Assembly (NCBI RefSeq): GCF_027307225.1
Contig: NZ_DAHUXJ010000049.1
Span: 1 to 64,000 of the forward strand
Origin: Bradyrhizobium sp.
GTDB taxonomy: Bacteria; Pseudomonadota; Alphaproteobacteria; Rhizobiales; Xanthobacteraceae
DNA: 64,000 nt
Reading direction: 5' to 3'
The notes under the pieces were generated by a model. It made no database searches and had not been told where the DNA came from. It saw only the letters and a program-made list of their open reading frames with translations. Within the stretch, counting starts at the first letter, position 1. Each line of letters opens with the position of its first letter. Made by a program: the position numbers and the translations under genes. Shown in pieces: positions 1-8,845 of the stretch.

Positions 1-1533
1 GCCGCCGTGCCGACCATCAGTCCGGTCGATGCGATGGCCGCTGACCTGCCCTACAAGGCAGCCGTCAAGGCAAGGCCGCCGGAGAACGACGACATCTGCA
101 TCAAGGGCATTTGCGTCTACGGCAACTTCGACATGGGCATCAACTATCAGCAGCACGGCAGCGCGTTCAACACCTTCGCCGCCGGCCCGCTGAACTACCT
201 GGTCGAAAAAGCGTCGAACGGCTCGTACTTCGGCGTTGCCGCCAACCAGGCGAGCACCTCGTTCATCGGTTTGCGCGGCAAGCAGGAGATCGGTGACAAT
301 CTGTACGCCGTCTTCAACTTGCAGACCCTGTTCAACCCGGCGAGCGGCATGAACGGCAACGGTCTCGGCGCGATCGCGCAGAACAACGGCCTTGGCCAGT
401 CGCCGCAGCTTGGCACTTTTGCCAACTCCTACGGCGACTCCTCGAAGGCCGGCGAAATGTTCAACAACGCCGCCTACTTCGGTGTCAGTTCGCCGACCTA
501 CGGTACCTTCACCATGGGCCGCCAGTCGGCTCTGAGCTCGGACCTCGTCGGCAACTATGACGCGCTGTCCGGCGCAAACGCCTGGTCGCTGATCACCTTC
601 GAAGGTGCAACCGGCGGCGGCGGCGTGACGGAAAACCGCATCTACGACAACTCCTATGAGTACCGGCTGAACATCGGTCCGGTGCGGTTGGCGGCCGAAG
701 CGCAGTTGCGCAACGGCGGCAACTCGTCGGTCGGCAATGCCTTCGAAGGCGATATCGGCTTCGACTACATGGGCCTGTCGATGGACTTCCTGGGTGGCAA
801 GATCACCGACGCGCCTTCGGTCGGAGCGACGCTGAGCGCCGGGCAGGTCAATGCCATCACGGGCACTCAACTGGGTACCAACACCAGCCTTGGCTATGCC
901 GTCGATTGCTCGCTGGGCTGTCTGGGCGCTGTTGTTTCGGACAACACCGTGTTCGCGGTCGCCGCGCGTTATACGCTCGGTCCGTGGAAGTTCTACGGCG
1001 GATACGAGCATGTCCAGTACTCGAACCCGGACAGCCCGTTGGCTCCCGGCGCCTTCGATTACGGTGGGTATAACCTCGGCGTGGTCAACAACAACTTCTA
1101 CGCCTCCAACAAGAACCTGAACATCTTCTGGGTTGGTGCGAAGTATGCGATCACCCCGACCTTGGATATCGCGGCAGCTTACTACGGTCAGCGCGCTGGC
1201 TACTTCACGGTTGGCGCCGGACCGGCCGGTTCGATCCTCGCCGTGCCCAATACCGGGGCGGCGCCGGGCTCTGCGGCTCAGGCGGCTGCGTGCGCAGCTA
1301 ACAGCGCTGCCTCGCCTGGTTGCGCCGGTGGCACCGACATGGTCAGCGTCTTGGTGGATTGGCGCTTCGCCCGTCACGTCGACATGTATGCCGGCATTGC
1401 CTGGGAGCAGAAGTTCGGTGGCTTCGCCAACGGCTACGTGCTGTCCACCAACAACGGCACCCTGACCGGCGTCAACGTGAACAATCACGTCTCGAACTTC
1501 GACCCGGGCATTGGTCTCCGCTACCAGTTCTAA
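1..1533 (+). CDS. Outer-membrane porin, 5' end cut by the window
   Basis: General diffusion porin of the outer membrane, expected to form a beta-barrel channel for small hydrophilic solutes. The reading frame is open to base 1, so the start codon and most of the signal peptide lie outside the window. A signal-peptidase site is visible at AMA-ADLPYKA. The rest is about 490 residues rich in Gly, Asn, Tyr and alternating hydrophobics, with the short motif CIKGICVYGNFDMGINY near the mature N-terminus and the C-terminal strand GIGLRYQF ending in Phe, typical of beta-barrel proteins. A Cys pair near residue 300 (CSLGC) and another near 430 may form loop disulfides. Family assignment rests on overall composition and resemblance to rhizobial porins; the solute is unknown. 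Confidence 0.85.
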   Translation, partial: AAVPTISPVDAMAADLPYKAAVKARPPENDDICIKGICVYGNFDMGINYQQHGSAFNTFAAGPLNYLVEKASNGSYFGVAANQASTSFIGLRGKQEIGDNLYAVFNLQTLFNPASGMNGNGLGAIAQNNGLGQSPQLGTFANSYGDSSKAGEMFNNAAYFGVSSPTYGTFTMGRQSALSSDLVGNYDALSGANAWSLITFEGATGGGGVTENRIYDNSYEYRLNIGPVRLAAEAQLRNGGNSSVGNAFEGDIGFDYMGLSMDFLGGKITDAPSVGATLSAGQVNAITGTQLGTNTSLGYAVDCSLGCLGAVVSDNTVFAVAARYTLGPWKFYGGYEHVQYSNPDSPLAPGAFDYGGYNLGVVNNNFYASNKNLNIFWVGAKYAITPTLDIAAAYYGQRAGYFTVGAGPAGSILAVPNTGAAPGSAAQAAACAANSAASPGCAGGTDMVSVLVDWRFARHVDMYAGIAWEQKFGGFANGYVLSTNNGTLTGVNVNNHVSNFDPGIGLRYQF

Positions 1534-1558
1534 GCTGGACCAAAGCCAAGCCTGAGTT

Positions 1559-1595
1559 ATGGGGGAGCGGAAATTCCGCTCCCCCATTTCTTTTT
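1559..1595 (+). terminator. Rho-independent terminator after the porin
   Basis: A near-perfect stem TGGGGGAGCGGAA / TTCCGCTCCCCCA with a very short loop is followed by TTTCTTTTT. It lies 26 bp after the porin stop codon and separates the porin from the metallophosphoesterase gene. Confidence 0.85.
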
Positions 1596-1760
1596 GGCCC
1601 GCATTTCTCTTGACCATTGGCCATCCAGGTTGGGCCTCCGCCATCGGCCTTTAACCATCGCTACCGTCGTCCGGAATAAACGGCGAAAAGCCCGAGTCTC
1701 CCTCGTACGGCGCAATTCTGCGCCATCTGGAGCCCCCCGGCTCCTCAGGGAGAAGATGTC

Positions 1761-2708
1761 ATGGCTAAATCGGGAGCTGACGATCAGGCAAAGGGACTAG
1801 GTCGCCGCGAGGTGCTGGAATGCATGGTCTGGGCGGGAACCGGCGTCCTCTGGACCGTTAGCGGCGGTGTTCCTCACTCGATCGGGCTGATCGGCGAAGC
1901 GGCGGCCGCCGAGGCCACCACCGGCTTTACCTTTCTGCAAATGAGCGACAGCCACATCGGCTTCGACAAGAAGGCCAATCCCGACGCGCTCGGCACGCTG
2001 CGCGAGGCGGTCGCCAAGGTCAAGGCGATGCCGACGAAGCCTTCTTTCATCATTCATACCGGTGACATCACTCATCTTTCCAAGCCGAGCGAGTTCGACG
2101 ACTCCGACAAGGTGTTCGGTGAGACCGGCGTCCAGATGCACTGGGTGCCCGGTGAACACGACCTGATCGACGAGGATCGCGGCAAGGCCTATCTCGATCG
2201 CTACGGCAAGGGCTCGCAGGGCGCCGGCTGGTACTCTTACGACGATCGCGGCGTCCACTTTATCGGCCTCGTCAACGTCGTCGATCTGAAGGCCGGCGGC
2301 CTGGGCAATCTCGGCGCCGAACAACTCGCCTGGCTGGAAGCGGATCTCAAGGACCGCTCGAACAGCACGCCGATCGTCGTGTTCTCCCACATTCCGCTTT
2401 ACGTCCTCTACAAGGAGTGGGGCTGGGGCACTGAAGACGGCCAGCGCGCGCTCGACCTGCTCAAGCGGTTCGGCTCGGTCACCGTTCTCAACGGCCATAT
2501 CCATCAGCTCGCCCAAAAGGTCGAAGGCCACATGACCTTCCACACGGCGCTGTCGACGGCATTCCCGCAGCCCGCTCCGGGCTCGGCGCCTTCGCCGGGA
2601 CCGATGGTCGTTCCCGCCGATCAGCTCCGTAGCAAACTCGGGCTGTCGACCGTCACTGTCATGCAAGGCAACAAACCGCTCGCCATCATCGACAAGACGT
2701 TGACCTGA
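1761..2708 (+). CDS. Exported calcineurin-like metallophosphoesterase
   Basis: Predicted phosphohydrolase of 315 residues. ATG 1761 has a good ribosome site (AGGGAGAAG, 1747-1755). The N-terminus has a twin-arginine-like motif (GLGRREVLE) before a hydrophobic stretch and a likely cleavage site near AAAAEA, so it should be exported to the periplasm. The catalytic blocks appear in order: DSHIG, GDITH, GEHD, SHIPLY and GHIHQ. The third block is usually GNHD; here the metal-ligand Asn is Glu. The cupredoxin gene follows 16 bp downstream, so the two are probably co-transcribed. Its substrate cannot be told from sequence. Confidence 0.82.
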   Translation: MAKSGADDQAKGLGRREVLECMVWAGTGVLWTVSGGVPHSIGLIGEAAAAEATTGFTFLQMSDSHIGFDKKANPDALGTLREAVAKVKAMPTKPSFIIHTGDITHLSKPSEFDDSDKVFGETGVQMHWVPGEHDLIDEDRGKAYLDRYGKGSQGAGWYSYDDRGVHFIGLVNVVDLKAGGLGNLGAEQLAWLEADLKDRSNSTPIVVFSHIPLYVLYKEWGWGTEDGQRALDLLKRFGSVTVLNGHIHQLAQKVEGHMTFHTALSTAFPQPAPGSAPSPGPMVVPADQLRSKLGLSTVTVMQGNKPLAIIDKTLT

Positions 2709-2724
2709 TCAATTGAGGACTTCC

Positions 2725-3108
2725 ATGCGTACACTCGTAAATCAACTACGCCGCACGGTCGCGCGGTTAACTCCCGCTCGCACCGTGCTCGTTGCGATGC
2801 TGCTCGGTCCGACCGCCGGCGCATTCCTCGCCTATGGCGCGCTCGCGGCGCAGGAGCCCAATGAAGTGGTCATCGACAACTTCACCTTCGGCCCAAAGGA
2901 CCTGACGATCCCCGTGGGTACGACCGTGAAGTGGGTCAATCACGACGATATCCCGCATACGGTGGTCGAAACCAGCACCAGCAGAGCCTTTCGCTCCAAG
3001 GCGCTCGACACGGACGATTCGTATTCCTTCACGTTCGCCAGCGCCGGCACCTTCAGCTACTTCTGCAGCCTGCATCCGCAGATGACCGGGAAGATCGTCG
3101 TGAAGTAA
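2725..3108 (+). CDS. Cupredoxin (type I copper protein), exported
   Basis: Small periplasmic blue-copper electron carrier of 127 residues, close to amicyanin/plastocyanin-like domains in size. ATG 2725 is preferred over the in-frame TTG at 2713 because GAGGAC (2715-2720) then sits at normal spacing. An N-terminal hydrophobic segment followed by ALAAQE looks like a signal peptide. Copper ligands are visible: His in NHDDIPHTV and the Cys-His-Met cluster in FSYFCSLHPQMTGK. It follows the metallophosphoesterase by 16 bp and precedes the sigma/anti-sigma pair, suggesting a redox role tied to that regulon (inference). Confidence 0.85.
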   Translation: MRTLVNQLRRTVARLTPARTVLVAMLLGPTAGAFLAYGALAAQEPNEVVIDNFTFGPKDLTIPVGTTVKWVNHDDIPHTVVETSTSRAFRSKALDTDDSYSFTFASAGTFSYFCSLHPQMTGKIVVK

Positions 3109-3149
3109 CGGCGCCGTGAGCTTCTAGAGCCCGCACTATCGAGAGAGTC

Positions 3150-3824
3150 ATGACGACAACGCTATCGGTACACCGGACTTCTTTCCGGTGTACCGAACCT
3201 AAAAACGACATGCTAAAAGACCGGCTGGATGGCTCCGATCACCGGCCGAGCCAACAGCAAATACCGGTCTCCGTAGTGCAAAACCAGGACGACAGAAACG
3301 CGTTCGACGAGGTCTTCCTGCCGTATTTGCCAGAGGCTTACCGTCTTGCGCAATGGCTTGCCGGCAACGCCTCTGATGCGGAAGATATTGTGCAGGAAGC
3401 CGCGATACGTGCGTTTCGCGGCATTAAAGGTTTTGGGGCTGTCAACGCCCGCGCCTGGTCGCTGACGATCGTGCGCAATACGGCGATGAGCTGGCTGACG
3501 AAGAACAGGCCAAAGACAGTTACGTATATCGACGACCTTAATGCGGCCGAGCAGCAGGAGCTTGAATACGAGGGGCTGCACGGAACGAAAATAGAGACTC
3601 CCGAAGAAGCCGCGCTTCTCAAGGCCGATGCCGAGGAGATCCAGAAAGCCCTGGCGCAATTGCCGACACAGTTTCGCGAAGTAATTGTCTTGCGGGAAAT
3701 CAATCAGATGAACTACCGCGATATCGCCGAGATCACCAACGTTCCTATCGGAACGGTCATGTCCCGACTGTCGCGGGGAAGGCAGCTGTTGATGGCGCTT
3801 CTCGGAGGTCGAAAGCAAGTATGA
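3150..3824 (+). CDS. ECF-type RNA polymerase sigma factor
   Basis: Group IV sigma-70 factor. Region 2 is seen as LAQWLAGNASDAEDIVQEAA and the following helices. Region 4 is seen as LPTQFREVIVLREI then MNYRDIAEITNVPIGTVMSR, a helix-turn-helix ending in SRLSRGR. ATG 3150 has a GAGAGA ribosome site; ATG 3210 is an alternative, and between them lies a strong inverted repeat. The gene ends with an ATGA overlap onto the anti-sigma gene, the normal sigma/anti-sigma arrangement. Likely targets are its own operon and the adjacent redox genes (inference). Confidence 0.9.
   Translation: MTTTLSVHRTSFRCTEPKNDMLKDRLDGSDHRPSQQQIPVSVVQNQDDRNAFDEVFLPYLPEAYRLAQWLAGNASDAEDIVQEAAIRAFRGIKGFGAVNARAWSLTIVRNTAMSWLTKNRPKTVTYIDDLNAAEQQELEYEGLHGTKIETPEEAALLKADAEEIQKALAQLPTQFREVIVLREINQMNYRDIAEITNVPIGTVMSRLSRGRQLLMALLGGRKQV
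3165..3196. promoter_or_regulatory. Perfect 13-bp inverted repeat at the sigma-factor 5' end
   Basis: TCGGTACACCGGA (3165-3177) and TCCGGTGTACCGA (3184-3196) are exact inverse complements separated by 6 bases. The repeat falls 15 bases into the longest version of the sigma-factor frame, or 14 bases upstream of the alternative ATG 3210. It could be an operator, or an mRNA hairpin controlling translation. It lacks a T-run, so it is not a classical terminator. Confidence 0.55.
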
Positions 3825-4627
3825 CCGCGTCCTTGCGAGATAATGACGAACTGTTGCTGACCGCCTATTGCGATGGCGAGCTCGATCCGGGCGCCGCGAG
3901 CGAATTCGAGCGGCGTATGGAAACCGACGCTGCGTTGAAGGCCCAATATGGGCACCTGATGTCGCTGCGGCGAGCGGTCCGCTCACTGCCGTTGACGGAG
4001 GTGCCCTCCGACCTGCAGGCGCGCATTCAGGCCCGGCTGAAGGTCGAGCAGCAGGCGAACGTGGAGCGAGCCAGCAGGGCCAATAACGTCACCGTTCTGC
4101 GCCGCCGGAGCTGGTCCTTCCAGGCGTTGGCCGCATCCGCGGTGCTTGGCGCCGTCATCTCCGGCTCCGTGCTGAAAACGATCGATCATTTCGGCCAGAG
4201 CGATACGCTGGCGAGCGAGGTTGTCGCCGGCCATATCCGCGGCCTGCTGGCTCCGCAGCCCTTCGATATCGCTTCCTCCGACCGTCATACGGTCAAACCG
4301 TGGTTCACCTCGCGGCTTCCGGAATCGCCTCAGGTGCCGGATCTCTCGGCTCAGGGATTCTCACTGCTCGGCGGCCGGGTCGACGTGATCGGCAATCGTC
4401 CGGTGGCAACGATCGTCTACAAGCATGCCGCGCATACGGTGAGCCTCACGACGCTCCGGTCCGGCCAGAGCGTCCCCGATCAGACGATCGACGGATACAA
4501 CGTTCGAAGCTGGAGCGATGGCAATTTCACCTATGTCGCGGTGTGCGACTTGCCGAGTGCGGATCTTGCGGTGTTTGAACGCGCCTTTGTCGCTGCGGCA
4601 CCCGCGGCCGAAATAATCAAGCAGTAA
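3821..4627 (+). CDS. Anti-sigma factor, single membrane pass
   Basis: A 268-residue partner of the preceding ECF sigma factor, overlapping it by 4 bp. The N-terminal part has the anti-sigma pattern LLTAYCDGELDPGAASEFE followed by helices to about residue 85. A basic stretch (VLRRRSW) and one transmembrane segment (FQALAASAVLGAVISGSVL, about residues 105-123) come next, then a periplasmic domain of about 140 residues. The HxxxCxxC zinc signature of zinc-binding anti-sigma proteins is absent. The periplasmic domain probably senses the inducing signal, which is unknown. Confidence 0.85.
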   Translation: MTASLRDNDELLLTAYCDGELDPGAASEFERRMETDAALKAQYGHLMSLRRAVRSLPLTEVPSDLQARIQARLKVEQQANVERASRANNVTVLRRRSWSFQALAASAVLGAVISGSVLKTIDHFGQSDTLASEVVAGHIRGLLAPQPFDIASSDRHTVKPWFTSRLPESPQVPDLSAQGFSLLGGRVDVIGNRPVATIVYKHAAHTVSLTTLRSGQSVPDQTIDGYNVRSWSDGNFTYVAVCDLPSADLAVFERAFVAAAPAAEIIKQ

Positions 4628-4779
4628 CGTAGATTACCGCCTGCGCCGGAAGCGCCGCAAGGCGGTCCGTTTACAAGACAAAACCCGTGTTCGAAGTCAT
4701 CAGGCGAGGTGCGGGTGCTTGGACGCGGCCAGGCAAGTCGTGCTAGCAATGCTCCCAAAGCAACAAGAGCTTGGGACGG

Positions 4780-6117
4780 ATGTCAAAGCCAGCAATCGTC
4801 GGGAGCGTCGTGATCGCGGCGCTGGTAGGAGGAGCGATCGCAGCATTCGCGGTCGCCTGGCGGCCGGCGATCGGGGCGATCGAGCCCCCCGCATCTCGAT
4901 CCTTCGATCCCGCGCTGGTCAAACGAGGCCGTGATCTCGCCGCCATCGGCAATTGCAACGATTGCCACACGGCACCTGGCGGCAAAGCCTTTGCCGGCGG
5001 CGTGCCGGTGCCGACGCCGTTCGGCGCGGTCTATTCCTCGAACATCACGCCCGATCCGGAAACCGGCATTGGGCGGTGGTCGGAAGCAGCCTTCCGGCGC
5101 GCCATGCGGTCCGGCGTCGACCGGGCCGGACATCATCTTTACCCGACCTTTCCTTATGACCACTTCACCAATGTGACCGACGAGGACGATCAGGCGCTCT
5201 ACGCATTCCTGATGACGCGCTCACCCGTTCGCGCAAGCGACCATCCCAACGATCTCTCTTTTCCATTCAACCAGCGCTTTCTCATCGCTGGCTGGAAGCT
5301 GCTGTTCCTCAAAAAAGGGACCTACAAGGCTGACAGCAGCCAAAGCGCGGAGTGGAATCGAGGCGCCTATCTGGTCGACGGCTTGGCGCATTGCGGCGCC
5401 TGCCATACGCCGCGCAACGGGCTCGGCGCGGAAGAGGCGAGCGCCTCATTTTCCGGCGCCGATGTCGATAACTGGCACGCCTATGCCATCAACGCGCAAT
5501 CGCGTTCGCCGCTGCCCTGGACCAAGGACTCGCTGTTCCACTATCTGCGTTACGGCTGGGATGCCGATCATGGCACGGCGCGCGGTCCGATGGCGAAAGT
5601 CGCCGCCAACCTGTCCTCGGTGCCGGAAAGCGACGTTCGCGCGATCGCTTTCTATATGACAAGCGTATTTGGAACGCCGGCACCGGGGCGACCCGGACCG
5701 GCCAACGACAAAAGCGCCCAAGCCGCCGCAGGCGACCAGGCGGGCGCATCGATCTATCAGGCGGCCTGCGCGAGCTGTCATGAATCGGATCGGCCGCTTC
5801 CCTATAGCGGAATCGACCTGCGGCTCAGCACGGCGCTCAGCGCGCCGGATCCGCGCAATGCCGCCAACGTCATTTTATCGGGTATCCGTCCCGTCAGCGG
5901 GGAACGCAGTCCGATCATGCCGGGTTTTGCCAACAACATGACCGACGATCAGCTGGTCGCCTTGCTGAAGTATCTGCGCAGTCGCTTCAGCACTCAGCCG
6001 GCCTGGAGCGGCATCGAGCAGACCGTTCGGAATGCGAGGCAGACGGAAACCGTATCTCTCCAGACTTCACCCGGGACCGTTAGCGCCCCCGGTTCGACGC
6101 AGCGAGACAAGCCATGA
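4780..6117 (+). CDS. Membrane-anchored triheme cytochrome c, dehydrogenase subunit
   Basis: Electron-accepting cytochrome subunit for the molybdenum hydroxylase encoded next. After an N-terminal transmembrane helix (SVVIAALVGGAIAAFAVAW) three heme sites appear: CNDCH, CGACH and CASCH, spaced like the c-type subunit of membrane alcohol and aldehyde dehydrogenases. ATG 4780 is chosen over TTG 4771; neither has a strong ribosome site. The gene overlaps the 2Fe-2S subunit by ATGA. Electrons would pass from substrate through Mo and Fe-S to these hemes and then to the respiratory chain. Confidence 0.88.
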   Translation: MSKPAIVGSVVIAALVGGAIAAFAVAWRPAIGAIEPPASRSFDPALVKRGRDLAAIGNCNDCHTAPGGKAFAGGVPVPTPFGAVYSSNITPDPETGIGRWSEAAFRRAMRSGVDRAGHHLYPTFPYDHFTNVTDEDDQALYAFLMTRSPVRASDHPNDLSFPFNQRFLIAGWKLLFLKKGTYKADSSQSAEWNRGAYLVDGLAHCGACHTPRNGLGAEEASASFSGADVDNWHAYAINAQSRSPLPWTKDSLFHYLRYGWDADHGTARGPMAKVAANLSSVPESDVRAIAFYMTSVFGTPAPGRPGPANDKSAQAAAGDQAGASIYQAACASCHESDRPLPYSGIDLRLSTALSAPDPRNAANVILSGIRPVSGERSPIMPGFANNMTDDQLVALLKYLRSRFSTQPAWSGIEQTVRNARQTETVSLQTSPGTVSAPGSTQRDKP

Positions 6118-6608
6118 CGACACTGAAGATCAACGGTCAAGTTCACGAGATTGACGCCGATCCCGATACGCCGCTGCTCTATGTGCTGCGCGACGAACTC
6201 AAGCTCAACGCCGCCAAATTCGGCTGCGGTCTCGGCCAGTGCGGCTCCTGCACCGTGATCGTTGACGGCAAAGCGGTGTTGTCCTGCGTCACGCCGGTGC
6301 TGCTGTTGAAGGACAAGGAAGTGACCACGCTGGAAGGCCTGGGCACGGTCGACAAGCCGGCGCCGATCCAGCGCGCGTTCATCGAAGAGCAGGCGGCGCA
6401 ATGCGGCTATTGCATCGCCGGCATGATGATGCGCGCGCAGGCGCTGCTGCAGCGAAATTCAAAACCTTCGGATGCACAGATCCGCAGTGAGCTGCAGAGC
6501 AATCTCTGCCGTTGCGGCACCCATATGCGCATCCTTCGTGCCGTGCATCGCGCGGCGCGCCTGATGGATACCGCCGAACTGACGAACGGAAAGGAAAGGG
6601 CACAATGA
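6114..6608 (+). CDS. 2Fe-2S subunit of a molybdenum aldehyde/xanthine-type dehydrogenase
   Basis: Small iron-sulfur subunit of 164 residues carrying two 2Fe-2S clusters. The plant-ferredoxin-type cluster is seen at CGLGQCGSC plus a later Cys. The second cluster is at QCGYCIAGM and NLCRCGTH. The size matches the alpha subunit of isoquinoline 1-oxidoreductase-type enzymes. It overlaps both neighbours by ATGA, so the three genes form one translationally coupled unit. It has no signal peptide of its own; it could be exported in complex with the Tat-type large subunit (inference). Confidence 0.92.
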   Translation: MTTLKINGQVHEIDADPDTPLLYVLRDELKLNAAKFGCGLGQCGSCTVIVDGKAVLSCVTPVLLLKDKEVTTLEGLGTVDKPAPIQRAFIEEQAAQCGYCIAGMMMRAQALLQRNSKPSDAQIRSELQSNLCRCGTHMRILRAVHRAARLMDTAELTNGKERAQ

Positions 6609-8827
6609 ACGGCCCCATCAATCCCGATCGCCGTCAGGTACTTGCCGCTGGCGGCGCCCTGATCGTCAGCTTTTCGTTGCCCGTTGCCTTTGCACAGGAA
6701 CACGCCCCAACCGCCGCTCCCAAGCCTCCCGGAAGCCTCGCAAAATCGCCCTATCTCGACGCGTGGATCCGCATCGACGCTGGTGGCATCACGGCATTCA
6801 CGGGCAAGGTCGAACTCGGGCAAGGTTTCAAGACGGCATTTCAGCAAATCGCGGCGGAAGAGCTTGATGTTCCCTTCGAGGCCATCAAGGTCGTGACCGC
6901 CGATACGGGCCGCACCGCCAACGAAGGTTATACGGCCGGCAGCCATTCGATGCAGGACAGCGGCACCGCGATCCAGAATGCGGCCGCGCAGGTGCGCGCG
7001 CTTCTGATTGCAGAAGCCGCCCGGCGGTTCGACTTGCCGGCCGAAAGTCTTCGTACAGCAAACGGCGCCGTGATCGCGCCCGATGCCCGTCATCTCGGTT
7101 ACGGCGATCTGGTCGCTGGCGATATTCTGCACGTCGAGGCGCAGGTCAAATCGAACCTGAAAGATCCCGCGACCTACAAGGTGATGGGACACCCGGTGCC
7201 GCGGGTCGATATTCCGGCCAAGGTCACTGGCGGAGCGGCATACGTTCAGGACATTCGGTTGCCGGGCATGCTGCATGCGCGTGTCGTGCGTCCGCCAAGC
7301 TATGGCGCCGAGCTGACCGAGTGCGATACGGCGCTGATCGAAAAGCTGCCGGGTGTGGTCAAGGTCGTCCGCAGCGGCAATTTCCTCGCGGTCGTTGCGC
7401 AAAAGGAGTTTCAGGCGATCAAGGCGATGCGGGCGCTATCGGCCGCCGCAAAGTGGACCGAAACGGCGCGGCTGCCGAACGAGAACGATCTGCCGCACGT
7501 GGTCACCAACCTGCCGTCGCAGGACTCGGTCATTTTCGAAGTCGGCGATCCCGCGGCGACCGGGAAAAAGACGCTGGAGGTGAGCTATACGCGTCCTTAC
7601 CAGTCGCACGGCTCGATCGGTCCGTCCTGCGCGGTCGCACAGCTCGACGACGACATCATGACGGTCTGGACTCATACCCAGGGCGTTTATCCCGATCGCG
7701 CTGGCATCGCCCAGATGCTGCGTGTGCCGACGGCGAAGGTTCACCTGATTCATGTCGAGGGCTCTGGCTGCTATGGACACAATGGCGCCGACGATGCCGC
7801 TGCCGACGCCGCTTTGATCGCGCGCGAATTGCCCGGCAAGCCGGTGCGCGTGCAATGGATGCGCGAACAGGAACACGGCTGGGAGCCCTACGGCCCGGCG
7901 ATGGTCACCAGGTTGAAAGCCTCGCTCGACGACGGCGGCGCGATCGCGTCGTGGAATTTTGAGGTCTGGAGCAACACACATTCGATGCGGCCGGGCGGTG
8001 GCGGCTGCATGCTGGCGGCCCAGCTGATGGCCGATCCGCTTGCCATCCCTGCGCCGAAGCCGCTGCCGTTACCTGAAGGCGGCGGCGATCGCAACGCGAT
8101 CCCGATCTACAAATTTCCCAACGCGCACATCGTGCACCATTTCATTCCGTCGATGCCGGTCAGGATTTCGGCGATGCGGGGGCTGGGCGCCTACCACAAC
8201 GTGTTTTCGATCGAAAGCTTCATGAGCGAGCTTGCCGAATTGGCCGGCGCCGATCCGGTCGAATTCCGCTTGAAGCATCTCGACGATCCGCGCGCACGCG
8301 AGGTCGTCGAAAAGGCGGCCAGGGAATTCGGCTGGCAGAAGGGGCAAACGGCACCCGAGGGGCGCGGCTACGGATTTGCCTTTGCGCGCTACAAGAATCT
8401 CTCTGCCTACTGCGCCATTGCGACCGAGGCGGAGGTCAACCGGGAAACCGGGCGCCCGCGTCTGGTGCGCGCGGTGGCCGCGGTCGACAGCGGGCAGGTC
8501 GTCAATCCGGACGGGCTGATCAACCAGGTCGAGGGCGCCATCGTGCAGTCGACGAGCTGGACACTGTATGAGGCTGTTACCTTCGATGAGAGGCGGATCA
8601 CCAGCATCGACTGGCAGACCTATCCGATCCTGCGGTTCGATGCCGTGCCGGAAAAGATCGACGTCCATATCATCAACCGTCCGGGCCTGCCGTTCCTCGG
8701 CAGTGGCGAGACCGGGCAGGGGCCGGCTGCGGCTTCGGTTGCGAACGCGATTGCAAACGCCGCAGGCAAGCGGATACGCGATCTGCCGCTGACGCGAAAG
8801 AAGATCAAGGAAGCGATCGACGCCTGA
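6605..8827 (+). CDS. Molybdopterin-binding large subunit, xanthine dehydrogenase family
   Basis: Catalytic subunit (740 residues) of a Mo hydroxylase oxidising an aldehyde or N-heterocycle. ATG 6605 is chosen because it overlaps the preceding stop (ATGA); a longer frame from 6512 has no support. The N-terminus has a Tat-like motif, DRRQVLAAGG, then a hydrophobic stretch ending AFAQE, so the complex is probably periplasmic. Family features include ELGQG near residue 75, RVDIPAKVTG and the C-terminal GSGETGQGPAAAS containing the conserved active-site Glu. The absence of an FAD subunit fits electron transfer to the triheme cytochrome instead. The substrate is not predictable. Confidence 0.9.
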   Translation: MNGPINPDRRQVLAAGGALIVSFSLPVAFAQEHAPTAAPKPPGSLAKSPYLDAWIRIDAGGITAFTGKVELGQGFKTAFQQIAAEELDVPFEAIKVVTADTGRTANEGYTAGSHSMQDSGTAIQNAAAQVRALLIAEAARRFDLPAESLRTANGAVIAPDARHLGYGDLVAGDILHVEAQVKSNLKDPATYKVMGHPVPRVDIPAKVTGGAAYVQDIRLPGMLHARVVRPPSYGAELTECDTALIEKLPGVVKVVRSGNFLAVVAQKEFQAIKAMRALSAAAKWTETARLPNENDLPHVVTNLPSQDSVIFEVGDPAATGKKTLEVSYTRPYQSHGSIGPSCAVAQLDDDIMTVWTHTQGVYPDRAGIAQMLRVPTAKVHLIHVEGSGCYGHNGADDAAADAALIARELPGKPVRVQWMREQEHGWEPYGPAMVTRLKASLDDGGAIASWNFEVWSNTHSMRPGGGGCMLAAQLMADPLAIPAPKPLPLPEGGGDRNAIPIYKFPNAHIVHHFIPSMPVRISAMRGLGAYHNVFSIESFMSELAELAGADPVEFRLKHLDDPRAREVVEKAAREFGWQKGQTAPEGRGYGFAFARYKNLSAYCAIATEAEVNRETGRPRLVRAVAAVDSGQVVNPDGLINQVEGAIVQSTSWTLYEAVTFDERRITSIDWQTYPILRFDAVPEKIDVHIINRPGLPFLGSGETGQGPAAASVANAIANAAGKRIRDLPLTRKKIKEAIDA

Positions 8828-8845
8828 AACATGCGCCGGCCCGTC

